Shown in pieces: positions 6,944 through 14,547 of a stretch of 15,429 bases of DNA (positions are counted from its first letter, which is position 1; each line of letters starts with the position of its first letter). Both the position numbers and the translations under genes were made by a program. Below the pieces are notes generated by a model that worked only from the letters and a program-made list of their open reading frames with translations, searched no databases and was not told the origin of the DNA. The stretch comes from Allomuricauda sp. (GTDB lineage Bacteria > Bacteroidota > Bacteroidia > Flavobacteriales > Flavobacteriaceae): positions 1 to 15,429 of the forward strand of contig JANQOD010000187.1 in the NCBI GenBank assembly GCA_028289745.1, given 5' to 3'.

Positions 6944-9349
6944 ATGAAAAACACGCTTTTTCCCATTTTTGCCTTCTGTTTTCTTCCACAGTTATTTTTG
7001 GCCCAAACCTTCGATAAGGCAAAGGATTTTCAGAAATTGAACGGCTATTTTGATTTTTATTACGATGACAAGAATGACAAGATATATCTTCAGATAGATG
7101 ATTTAGATAAGGATTTTCTTTACGTGCATTCATTGAGTAGCGGTATAGGCAGCAATGATATCGGGCTTGATCGCGGACAATTGGGCAATGAACAGTTGGT
7201 TCATTTTAAAAAAGCCGGACAAAAGATTTTGTTGGTTCAGCCCAACATGACATTTCGGGCACTGACGAACAACGCTTTAGAGCGTACATCGGTCGAACAG
7301 GCCTTTGCCAAATCGGTTTTGGGCGGATTTGACATTTTTGAGGAGTCTAAGGGAAGCTACCTTATCGATATCTCCGATTTTCTGATGCGCGATGCCCATG
7401 GGGTCGCAAGACGCTTAAAACAGACTGATCAAGGAAGCTATAGTTTAGACAAAAAACGCAGTGCATGGAACTTTGAGCGCACCAAGGCATTTCCCAAAAA
7501 TGTAGAGTTCGATGTTTTTCTGACCTTTAGGGGAGAGCCTAGGGGAGGTTATATTCGTTCGGTCACCCCTGACCCTTCTGCAATTACGGTCGCGCAGCAC
7601 CATTCGTTTATCGAACTGCCCGATGATGGGTTTGAAATGCGTGAATTTGATCCCCGCTGTGGTACATATCCTTTTACCTACCACGATTATGCCACTCCGG
7701 TACAAGAGCCCATATTGAAACGATTTGTTCCACGCCATCGACTGAAAAAAAAGAATCCCAACGCTGATATCAGTGAGGCTATGGAACCTATTATATATTA
7801 TTTGGACAATGGTACCCCTGAGCCCATTCGTTCTGCCCTTTTAGAGGGCGGTCGCTGGTGGAACCAAGCCTTTGAGGCCATAGGCTATCAAGATGCCTTT
7901 CAGATAAAGATTTTGCCAAACAATGCCGACCCAATGGATGTTCGTTATAATGTCATTCAATGGGTACATCGTTCGACCCGGGGGTGGAGTTACGGCAGTA
8001 GTGTGCGGGATCCCCGTACGGGCGAGATCATCAAGGGACACGTCAGTTTGGGCAGTCTTCGCATTCGTCAAGACTTCATGATCGCCCAAGCCCTGGTGAA
8101 CAGGCCCTTTGCCGAGCGAGACGATAATTACGAACCGATGCTCGAACTGGCGTTGGCACGCATACGTCAACTTTCGGCACATGAGATCGGGCATACCCTG
8201 GGCTTTGCCCATAACTTTGCGGCCAGTACCAACGACCGTGCCTCGGTAATGGATTATCCCCATCCCCAATTTCACCTTAAGGATGGAGAAATCGATTTTT
8301 CTGATGCATACGATACAGGAATAGGGAAATGGGACAAAGTGACCGTGGCCTATGCGTACTCAGATTTCCCAAAGGGAACAGACGAGAAAGAGGCATTGAA
8401 CAAGATTTTGAAAGAGGCACAGACCGATGGACTCCGGTATATCTCCGATCAAGATGCCCGGCCTATGGGCGGGGCACATGCCCTGGCACATTTATGGGAC
8501 AATGGTCGACTTGCCAATGAAGAACTGGAAGAAATTTTGAAGATCAGGGAAACCGCTATAAAAAATTTCTCTGTCGATAACATCAGAACGGGCGAACCCC
8601 TTTCGGTATTGGAAGATGTTTTTGTGCCGCTTTACTTTTTGCACCGCTATCAAACGGAAGCGACAGTCAAACTGGTAGGTGGCTTAGACTATAACTATAC
8701 AGTCAAGGGTGATGGGCAGTTAACGGTTAAGACCATTGAGCGAAAAACCCAAGAAGCGGCGCTGCAATCGCTGTTGAAGACCCTTAGACCAGAAACTTTG
8801 GCAGTACCTGAAGATAAACTGTCTCTTTTTCCACCGAGAAGTATAGGATATGGCCGAACAAGAGAGTCTTTTAAGGGCAAGACAGGGGTGGCTTTTGACC
8901 CATTGAGCGCTGCAGAAACGGCAGCCTACCAAACCCTGATGCTATTGTTGCATCCACAGCGGGCAAACAGGCTGGTACAACAAAAAGCGTTGGACAAAGA
9001 TCAATTGGAGCTTGGGGAGGTCATTTTAAAATTGATTGACAGTACCCTGAACAAAAAAGTTGGAGAAGGATATTTGGGCGAAATCCAGAAACTGGTGAAT
9101 TGGCAGGTACTTCAAGAACTGATGCATCTGGCGAGCGCCAAAGAAAGCTATCCGCAGGTGACGGAAGTAATCTTATCACAAATGGTTGCCGTCAAAAAGA
9201 GTTTGGAAGCCAAGAAAGATGGTCGGCACGCAGCCCTTTTACTAAAGGAAGTGGAAAAGTTCATAGGCAATCCGAAGGGGTACGAAAAAAAGATAAGGGT
9301 ACCCAAGATTCCCGATGGATCGCCAATTGGCATGGATTGTTTTCACTGA
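6944..9349 (+). CDS. Secreted zinc-dependent metalloprotease (DUF5117/DUF4953-type, metzincin-like)
   Basis: An 801-residue protein with signal peptide MKNTLFPIFAFCFLPQLF, cut near LAQ. About residues 25-270 resemble the DUF5117 region (DKIYLQIDDLDKDFLYVHSL). The peptidase domain follows, with the conserved family stretch GSSVRDPRTGEIIKGHVSLG. The zinc site is HEIGHTLGFAHN at residues 413-424, an HExxHxxGxxH motif with ligands H413, H417 and H423 and catalytic E414. A Met-turn candidate is M436 in SVMDYP. The last 300 residues are helical, ending in IPDGSPIGMDCFH. The expected place of action is the periplasm or cell surface; substrate unknown. A GTG at 6935 would add three residues; the ATG at 6944 is preferred because the signal peptide then begins normally with MK. 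A weak TATTTTTA box lies at 6917-6924. The next gene follows after 47 bases. Confidence 0.93.
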   Translation: MKNTLFPIFAFCFLPQLFLAQTFDKAKDFQKLNGYFDFYYDDKNDKIYLQIDDLDKDFLYVHSLSSGIGSNDIGLDRGQLGNEQLVHFKKAGQKILLVQPNMTFRALTNNALERTSVEQAFAKSVLGGFDIFEESKGSYLIDISDFLMRDAHGVARRLKQTDQGSYSLDKKRSAWNFERTKAFPKNVEFDVFLTFRGEPRGGYIRSVTPDPSAITVAQHHSFIELPDDGFEMREFDPRCGTYPFTYHDYATPVQEPILKRFVPRHRLKKKNPNADISEAMEPIIYYLDNGTPEPIRSALLEGGRWWNQAFEAIGYQDAFQIKILPNNADPMDVRYNVIQWVHRSTRGWSYGSSVRDPRTGEIIKGHVSLGSLRIRQDFMIAQALVNRPFAERDDNYEPMLELALARIRQLSAHEIGHTLGFAHNFAASTNDRASVMDYPHPQFHLKDGEIDFSDAYDTGIGKWDKVTVAYAYSDFPKGTDEKEALNKILKEAQTDGLRYISDQDARPMGGAHALAHLWDNGRLANEELEEILKIRETAIKNFSVDNIRTGEPLSVLEDVFVPLYFLHRYQTEATVKLVGGLDYNYTVKGDGQLTVKTIERKTQEAALQSLLKTLRPETLAVPEDKLSLFPPRSIGYGRTRESFKGKTGVAFDPLSAAETAAYQTLMLLLHPQRANRLVQQKALDKDQLELGEVILKLIDSTLNKKVGEGYLGEIQKLVNWQVLQELMHLASAKESYPQVTEVILSQMVAVKKSLEAKKDGRHAALLLKEVEKFIGNPKGYEKKIRVPKIPDGSPIGMDCFH

Positions 9350-9396
9350 TTTTGAAGAATCGAATCATCTATGAACCCTACAATTGAATAATCTGA

Positions 9397-10419
9397 ATGG
9401 AAATCAACTTGATCAGCGATACCGTTACCCGCCCCACAAAAGGCATGCTAAAGGCCATGATGAACGCCAAGGTGGGCGACGATGTCTTTAAAAGCGACCC
9501 CACGATCAATTCTCTTGAAAAAAAAGTGGCCGAAATGTTCGGTATGGAGGCTTCGCTCTTTTTCCCCAGTGGAACGATGGCCAATCAAACAGCCATAAAA
9601 CTGCATACCAACCCTGGCGACCAGTTGATCTGTGACAAGTATGCCCATGTCTATAACTATGAAGGTGGTGGGGCAAGTTTCAATAGCGGGGTTTCTTGCA
9701 AATTGGTCGATGGCCACAGGGGCATGATGACCGCTGAACAGGTCGAGGTGGCGATCAACCCCCCAGATTTTTACCATAGTCCATTGACTTCGTTGGTCTG
9801 CATCGAAAACACCACCAATAAGGGAGGAGGGGCCTGCTGGAATTTTGATGAGCTACAAAAGATAAAGGCAGTTTGCAAAAAACACCGACTCAGCTATCAT
9901 TTGGATGGTGCCCGTTTATGGAATGCCTTGGTGGCCGGGCAAGAATCTACAGAACAGTATGGAGCGTTGTTCGATACCATAAGTGTATGTCTGAGCAAGG
10001 GTCTCGGCTGCCCCGTTGGTTCCGTTTTGATAGGAAATAAAGAGCTGATTGACAAAGCCCTTAGAATTCGAAAGATACTGGGGGGCGGTATGCGACAATC
10101 AGGATATTTGGCCGCGGCAGGCATTTATGCCATTGACAACCATATAGAACGATTGGCAGAAGACCATCAAAAGGCCAAAGAGATAGGTAAAGTTCTTGAA
10201 AGTATGGCTTTTATCAAAAAAGTAGAGCCTATTGAGACGAACATCATCATCTTCGAGCTTGATGAAGCGAAATGTAAAGAAGCAACCTTTTTAAAAAAAC
10301 TGACCGAAAACCACATTTCGATAATTGGTATGGGGCAGGGCAAGTTGCGTATTGTCACACATTTGGATTATACTGACAAAATGCACAGACATTTCTTGAA
10401 GGTACTTCAAGACTATTAG
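9397..10419 (+). CDS. ltaE: L-threonine aldolase (low-specificity type), PLP-dependent
   Basis: Cleaves L-threonine or L-allo-threonine to glycine and acetaldehyde in the cytosol. The 340-residue length fits the family. The N-terminus ISDTVTRPTKGMLKAM and the segment VGDDVF are typical. PLP contacts are the aspartate of HLDGARLWNA (D170) and the Schiff-base lysine K201 in SVCLSKGLGCPVGS. The ring-stacking histidine is in DKYAHVYNYE. The ATG at 9397 directly precedes the conserved start and no upstream in-frame alternative is needed. The 47-base gap after the metalloprotease has no terminator or consensus promoter, so read-through transcription is possible. The stop TAG (10417-10419) overlaps the stop codon of the opposing gene. 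Confidence 0.95.
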   Translation: MEINLISDTVTRPTKGMLKAMMNAKVGDDVFKSDPTINSLEKKVAEMFGMEASLFFPSGTMANQTAIKLHTNPGDQLICDKYAHVYNYEGGGASFNSGVSCKLVDGHRGMMTAEQVEVAINPPDFYHSPLTSLVCIENTTNKGGGACWNFDELQKIKAVCKKHRLSYHLDGARLWNALVAGQESTEQYGALFDTISVCLSKGLGCPVGSVLIGNKELIDKALRIRKILGGGMRQSGYLAAAGIYAIDNHIERLAEDHQKAKEIGKVLESMAFIKKVEPIETNIIIFELDEAKCKEATFLKKLTENHISIIGMGQGKLRIVTHLDYTDKMHRHFLKVLQDY

Positions 10420-10721
10420 AGGGCAGCCATAATATTTTTGAGGTTTTTGATACCGTTTTCCATACCGGGTTCTGAATTATACGGCAAGCTCTGCCCTATG
10501 ATGATACCATCTTTTAGACGTAGTTTGAACAAAAATTTTCCATTGTGGTTGGTATGTCGCTCAAATAGTAGATGGTTGCCTTTTGACCGGTTAATTGCAG
10601 AGACCGTATTTTGAAGCTTCTCTTTTTTAGGAAATTCGATGCTATTGAGCAAGATACTCCCAGAAGGGGATTTCACCCGAAAACGGTAAACATCATCGTT
10701 GTCTTGAAACACTTCTATCAT
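10416..10721 (-). CDS. DUF1508 / YegP-like protein with two repeats
   Basis: A 101-residue protein made of two related halves. The first (about 1-45) runs MIEVFQDNDDVYRFRVKSPS and then GSILLNS. The second (about 52-100) includes GKFLFKLRLKDGIIIGQS and then GMENGIKNLKNI. The pattern of a beta-hairpin 'yRFrvks.nGsill.s' followed by a helix is that of the DUF1508/YegP family, which usually comes as tandem copies. The first repeat is more diverged in its helix. Molecular function in the family is not established. The gene lies 45 bases downstream of ybaB on the same strand and may share its transcript, though a near-consensus TATCTTTA box (minus strand, about 10746-10739) could provide its own start. 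Its stop overlaps that of ltaE by four bases (10416-10419). Confidence 0.85.
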   Translation of the reverse strand: MIEVFQDNDDVYRFRVKSPSGSILLNSIEFPKKEKLQNTVSAINRSKGNHLLFERHTNHNGKFLFKLRLKDGIIIGQSLPYNSEPGMENGIKNLKNIMAAL

Positions 10722-10766
10722 TTATCAAATGACTTTTCCTAAAGATAAGAAAATCTTGAATGATGG

Positions 10767-11093
10767 TCACTTGAAAAGGGAATCCATTCCCGGAATATTG
10801 GGCATACCTTCCTTGGCGACCGCGGCCAATTCGGTCTCATTGACCTTTGTGGCCTTTTCGATGGCCCTATTTAAGGTCAACACCAAATAGTCTTCTAGTC
10901 GTTCTTTGTCTTCTAAAAGCGAATCATCGATTGCGATTGATTTCAGTTCTCTATTGGCGGTAAGGGTAACCTTTAAGAGTGCGTCAGACGATTGCTCATC
11001 TACCATGACCGAGTTCAACCGTTCTTTGGTGGCTTCTACTTTGGCTTGGGTTTCCTTAAGTTTTCCCATCATGCCCATTAAATCTCCGAACAT
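10767..11093 (-). CDS. YbaB/EbfC family nucleoid-associated protein
   Basis: A 108-residue protein with the family's N-terminal MFGDLMGMMGKLKETQAKVE helix, then a beta-sheet region (LLKVTLTANRELKSIAIDDSLL), the LEDYLVLTLNRAIEKA helix, and a short tail rich in M, P and G (GMPNIPGMDSLF). The family forms dimers that bind DNA and act as nucleoid-associated proteins. The frame is open to 11297, but that extension overlaps the peptidase gene on the other strand and encodes non-family sequence; the ATG at 11093 gives the expected length of about 109 residues. In many bacteria ybaB is next to recR; here it is next to a DUF1508 gene and divergent from an S9 peptidase. Confidence 0.93.
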   Translation of the reverse strand: MFGDLMGMMGKLKETQAKVEATKERLNSVMVDEQSSDALLKVTLTANRELKSIAIDDSLLEDKERLEDYLVLTLNRAIEKATKVNETELAAVAKEGMPNIPGMDSLFK

Positions 11094-11104
11094 TGTGCAA
11101 ATTA

Positions 11105-11136
11105 TTGGTGATCGATGATTCAAAATTACTATTTTG
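11105..11136 (+). promoter_or_regulatory. Weak candidate promoter of the S9 peptidase gene
   Basis: TTG at 11105-11107, 22 bases, then TATTTTG at 11130-11136, one base short of TAnnTTTG. It is placed correctly in the 60-base divergent gap, but is degenerate in both spacing and box. Confidence 0.3.
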
Positions 11137-11153
11137 CCTTCAAATTGTTCTAT

Positions 11154-13298
11154 ATGAAAGTATTTCTTTATCGTATTCCCATTTTTATTTTCTGCCTTAT
11201 TTTTGTCGCCGCTTGCCAAGATTCCAACACACGACAAATGAACGCAGCACCACCAAAAGCTTCTAAAAAACCCAAGAGACTGGAAACGCACGATCATGTT
11301 CGTGTTGATGACTACTATTGGCTGAACGAGCGTGAAAACCCAGAAGTTATCGATTACTTAAAGGCCGAAAACGCTTATTATGAAACGATGACCGCGCGCA
11401 CCAAAGACTTTCAAGAAGAGCTTTATGGTGAAATGAAGGCCAGAATAAAGGAAGACGATGCTTCGGTGCCCTATAAACTGAACGGCTATTGGTATCTCAC
11501 GCGGTACGAGACTGGCAAAGAGTATCCAATATATGCTCGAAAGAAGGAAAGTTTGGATGCCAGGGAAGAAATCATATTCAACAGTAATGAAATGGCAGCA
11601 GGCCATGAATTCTTCAATTTGAGGGGTATTTCCGTGAGTCCAGACAACAAATTGGCCGCTTTTGGGGTTGATACGGTGTCACGCCGGCAATACCATATCC
11701 AGATCAAAAACCTGGAGACCGGGGAAATCTATCCAGATAAAATCGATAATACAACGGGTGGTTCGACATGGGCTTCTGACAACAAAACACTGTTCTATAC
11801 CAAGAAAGACCCTGTAACGCTACGTTCTGACAGAATTTATAGGCACAGATTGGGTACATCGGCAGAAGAAGATGAGTTGGTCTATCACGAAGAAGATGAG
11901 ACCTTCTCCACATTCGTTTATAAGACCAAATCACGTAAATATATCGTAATCGGTTCTGTCAGTACATTGACATCTGAATACCGTACTCTTCCCGTTGATG
12001 ACCCCAATGGCGAATTCAAGGTTTTTTCACCACGGGAAAGGGGCTTGGAATACAGTATTTCACACTACAATGGCAACTTTTATGTATTGACCAATAAAGA
12101 TGGTGCCACCAACTTCAAATTGATGGAGGTGGGTGAATGGGACACTTCAAAAGAAAATTGGCAGGAGTTTATTCCACATCGCGAGAATGTTTTATTGGAA
12201 GACATTGAAATCTTTAAGAGCCATTACGTGCTGTCAGAGCGTGAAAACGGGCTTAACAAGATGAAAATCATCAAGTGGGATGGTTCAGAAGACTATTACC
12301 TGCCCATTGATAGCGAAACCTATGTCATGGGGCCGACCACCAACTTGGATTTTGATACTGCCAAACTACGCTATTTCTACAATGCCATGACCTCACCCTA
12401 TGCCATTATCGAATTCGATATGGGCACAAAAGAAAAGACCATTTTAAAGGAACAGGAAGTATTGGGTGGCAAGTTTGACAAGGAAAATTATCGTTCTGAA
12501 CGTATTTGGGCCACCGCCCGTGATGGGGTGAAAGTGCCAATTTCATTGGTGTACCACAAAGACACACCATTGGATGGTACAAGTCCATTGTTGCAATACG
12601 GCTATGGTTCGTATGGCAATACCGTTGACCCATATTTCTCGTCGGTACGATTGAGCTTGTTGGATCGTGGGTTCATTTACGCCATTGCCCATGTACGGGG
12701 CGGAGAATATCTTGGAAGGCCGTGGTATGAAGATGGCAAGTTGTTGGCCAAGATGAATACCTTTACCGATTTTGTCGACGTATCAGAGCACCTTGTTGCC
12801 AAAAACTATACCAGCCCCGAACATTTATATGCGATGGGCGCTTCTGCAGGTGGGCTACTGATGGGTGTGGTGGTCAATTTGGCCCCTGAACTTTATAATG
12901 GGATCATTGCAGCAGTGCCCTTTGTCGATGTCGTGACCACCATGTTAGATGATTCCATTCCCCTGACCACCGGTGAATTTGATGAGTGGGGCAATCCGAA
13001 AGAGAAAGAATACTATGACTATATGCTTTCGTACTCGCCCTATGACCGGGTAGCGGCAAAAGACTATCCGAATATGTATGTTTCCGCTGGTTTGCACGAT
13101 TCACAGGTACAATATTGGGAACCTGCCAAATGGGTGGCCAAATTAAGGGACTTGAAGACCGATGACCATCTGTTATATCTAGATACCAACATGGATGCCG
13201 GGCATGGTGGGGCTTCCGGGAGGTTCGAAGCCTTAAGAGAAACGGCCAAGGAATATGCATTTTTGTTGGATTTGGAGGGAAGAATCCCAGAAAAATAA
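11154..13298 (+). CDS. S9 family prolyl oligopeptidase, oligopeptidase B-like, with a lipoprotein signal
   Basis: A 714-residue serine peptidase that in the OpB subfamily cleaves short peptides after Arg or Lys. The N-terminal beta-propeller region (about 30-440) begins HDHVRVDDYYWLNER, as in the family. The alpha/beta-hydrolase domain follows, with catalytic S564 in GASAGGLLMG, D649 in HDSQVQYWEP and H684 in AGHGGASGRF; these contexts fit OpB (PtrB) best. The N-terminus MKVFLYRIPIFIFCLIFVAAC is a lipoprotein signal with lipobox VAAC and lipidated C21. That predicts export and membrane anchoring, whereas E. coli PtrB is cytosolic. The frame opens at 11115, but the ATG at 11154 puts the signal peptide at the N-terminus. 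Divergent from ybaB; no terminator follows. Confidence 0.93.
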   Translation: MKVFLYRIPIFIFCLIFVAACQDSNTRQMNAAPPKASKKPKRLETHDHVRVDDYYWLNERENPEVIDYLKAENAYYETMTARTKDFQEELYGEMKARIKEDDASVPYKLNGYWYLTRYETGKEYPIYARKKESLDAREEIIFNSNEMAAGHEFFNLRGISVSPDNKLAAFGVDTVSRRQYHIQIKNLETGEIYPDKIDNTTGGSTWASDNKTLFYTKKDPVTLRSDRIYRHRLGTSAEEDELVYHEEDETFSTFVYKTKSRKYIVIGSVSTLTSEYRTLPVDDPNGEFKVFSPRERGLEYSISHYNGNFYVLTNKDGATNFKLMEVGEWDTSKENWQEFIPHRENVLLEDIEIFKSHYVLSERENGLNKMKIIKWDGSEDYYLPIDSETYVMGPTTNLDFDTAKLRYFYNAMTSPYAIIEFDMGTKEKTILKEQEVLGGKFDKENYRSERIWATARDGVKVPISLVYHKDTPLDGTSPLLQYGYGSYGNTVDPYFSSVRLSLLDRGFIYAIAHVRGGEYLGRPWYEDGKLLAKMNTFTDFVDVSEHLVAKNYTSPEHLYAMGASAGGLLMGVVVNLAPELYNGIIAAVPFVDVVTTMLDDSIPLTTGEFDEWGNPKEKEYYDYMLSYSPYDRVAAKDYPNMYVSAGLHDSQVQYWEPAKWVAKLRDLKTDDHLLYLDTNMDAGHGGASGRFEALRETAKEYAFLLDLEGRIPEK

Positions 13299-13305
13299 AA
13301 TTTGC

Positions 13306-13313
13306 TATTTTTG
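13306..13313 (+). promoter_or_regulatory. Candidate -7 promoter box of the CBS-like gene
   Basis: TATTTTTG, an exact TAnnTTTG match, lies 7 bases after the peptidase stop. No TTG occurs at the right -33 distance. It is 50 bases before the preferred ATG (13364) and 14 bases before an alternative in-frame ATG at 13328. Confidence 0.5.
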
Positions 13314-13363
13314 CCTCGGAATAATTGATGTGCCAGCATCGTTATCCTTACCTAACGAACGAT

Positions 13364-14404
13364 ATGGAAAACAGTATCAAGGCCTACAATAGTATTCTTG
13401 ACCTTGTAGGTAATACCCCCCTGATAAAGCTCAATAAAATTGCAGGTTCCCTTACCGGAAGCTTCTACGCCAAAGTAGAGGCTTTTAATCCGGGTCATAG
13501 TTCAAAAGACCGTATCGCGATCTATATCATTGAGGAAGCTGAACGAAAGGGTATCCTCAAACCTGGAGGTACCATTATTGAAACTACTTCTGGTAATACG
13601 GGCTTCAGTTTGGCGATGGCCAGTATCGTCAAGGGCTATGATTGTATTTTGGCCGTCAGCTCAAAATCATCGCAAGATAAAATTGACATGCTCCGTTCGA
13701 TGGGCGCGACGGTTTACGTGTGCCCTGCCCATGTCAGTGCTGATGACCCGCGTTCTTATTATCAGGTGGCCAAACGATTGCACGAAGAAACCAAAGATTC
13801 TATTTACATCAACCAATACTTCAACGAACTCAACATTGAGGCGCACTATAAGACCACTGGGCCAGAAATTTGGGAACAGACCAACGGTCAGATTACCCAT
13901 TTGGTGGCCTGTAGTGGAACAGGAGGCACAATTTCTGGCATCTCCCGCTTTTTGAAAGAGCAGAACCCTGCTATCAAGGTGTTGGGTGTTGATGCCTATG
14001 GCTCGGTACTAAAGAAATATCACGAAACAGGAGAATTTGACCATAACGAGATTTATCCATATAGAATCGAAGGTTTGGGCAAAAACCTGATTCCCTTGGC
14101 CACTGATTTCAACAGTATTGACCGCTACATCAAGGTCACCGATGCCGATAGCGCGCATATGACCAGAAAATTGGCCCATACCGAAGGGCTTTTCTTGGGC
14201 TATACCAGTGGGGCGGCCATGCAGGCACTTGTACAGTTGAATACCGAAGGCGAGTTTACAAAAGAAAGTATCGTGGTGGTGGTATTTCCTGACCATGGTT
14301 CGCGTTACATGAGCAAGGTATATAGCAATGAATGGATGGAAAACCAAGGGTTCTTAGAAGGAAAGAATGAAGAAAAGGCCCAAAAAATACAATTCATAAA
14401 ATAA
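13364..14404 (+). CDS. capA: PLP-dependent cystathionine-beta-synthase-like enzyme, probable cysteate synthase for sulfonolipid synthesis
   Basis: A 346-residue fold-type II PLP enzyme. It opens with ILDLVGNTPLIKLNKI. The Schiff-base lysine is K48 in FNPGHSSKDRIA, the substrate loop is TTSGNTGFSLA, and the phosphate-binding loop is GTGGTISG. Towards the C-terminus, YRIEGLGKNLIP and GYTSGAA resemble CBS more than bacterial CysK. There is no C-terminal CBS-pair (Bateman) domain. The known capnine pathway enzyme CapA is described as a close relative of CBS that makes cysteate from O-phosphoserine and sulfite, and the next gene is a CapB-like acyltransferase; the symbol rests on this resemblance plus adjacency. 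Alternatives are a cystathionine beta-synthase or cysteine synthase. The ATG at 13364 matches the family start; an ATG at 13328 would add 12 residues and is closer to the -7 box. A terminator follows the gene. Confidence 0.7.
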   Translation: MENSIKAYNSILDLVGNTPLIKLNKIAGSLTGSFYAKVEAFNPGHSSKDRIAIYIIEEAERKGILKPGGTIIETTSGNTGFSLAMASIVKGYDCILAVSSKSSQDKIDMLRSMGATVYVCPAHVSADDPRSYYQVAKRLHEETKDSIYINQYFNELNIEAHYKTTGPEIWEQTNGQITHLVACSGTGGTISGISRFLKEQNPAIKVLGVDAYGSVLKKYHETGEFDHNEIYPYRIEGLGKNLIPLATDFNSIDRYIKVTDADSAHMTRKLAHTEGLFLGYTSGAAMQALVQLNTEGEFTKESIVVVVFPDHGSRYMSKVYSNEWMENQGFLEGKNEEKAQKIQFIK

Positions 14405-14427
14405 CTGACTCAAATCTATATATGTAG

Positions 14428-14456
14428 AGGCAACAGCTTTCACTGTTGCCTTTTTT
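14428..14456 (+). terminator. Rho-independent terminator after the CBS-like gene
   Basis: A perfect 9-bp stem AGGCAACAG (14428-14436) / CTGTTGCCT (14443-14451) with a 6-base loop, followed by a run of T through 14456. It starts 23 bases after the stop codon and should separate this transcript from the downstream acyltransferase gene. Confidence 0.9.
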
Positions 14457-14487
14457 ATGAATAGTGGTTATTGGGTATTATGCTGGA

Positions 14488-14511
14488 TTTGGTTTGCAGA
14501 TGCAGACCAAA
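14488..14511. repeat. 24-bp near-palindrome over the -33 element of the acyltransferase promoter (possible operator)
   Basis: Arms TTTGGTTTGCA (14488-14498) and TGCAGACCAAA (14501-14511) around a GA spacer match at 10 of 11 positions. The -33 TTTG (14493-14496) lies in the left arm, so a bound dimer would cover the promoter. No T-run follows, so it is not a terminator. Confidence 0.5.
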
Positions 14512-14525
14512 ATTACCTACTTTTG
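14493..14525 (+). promoter_or_regulatory. Bacteroidota-type promoter of the alpha-oxoamine synthase gene
   Basis: TTTG at 14493-14496, a 21-base spacer and TACTTTTG at 14518-14525 match the consensus at all fixed positions. The box ends 22 bases before the ATG at 14548. The same spacing is seen for the promoter at 2472-2504. Confidence 0.78.
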
Positions 14526-14547
14526 CAGTTAAATCAATTTTTGGTAG

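Noticed and set aside
7841..8275. Minus-strand open frame of 144 codons inside the metalloprotease
   Set aside because: It is antisense to the zinc-site coding region; composition is that of a shadow frame, with no signal, motif or promoter.
10742..10757. AAGAT / ATCTT inverted repeat between ybaB and the DUF1508 gene as a terminator
   Set aside because: A 5-bp AT-only stem with no T-run is too weak.
11098..11104. TAATTTG (minus strand) as the -7 box of ybaB
   Set aside because: One base short of consensus and only 4 bases from the ATG, so transcription would start at or after the start codon.
11094..11297. N-terminal extension of the YbaB-like protein
   Set aside because: It overlaps the S9 peptidase gene on the other strand, is Cys/Trp-rich unlike the family, and the ATG at 11093 gives normal length.
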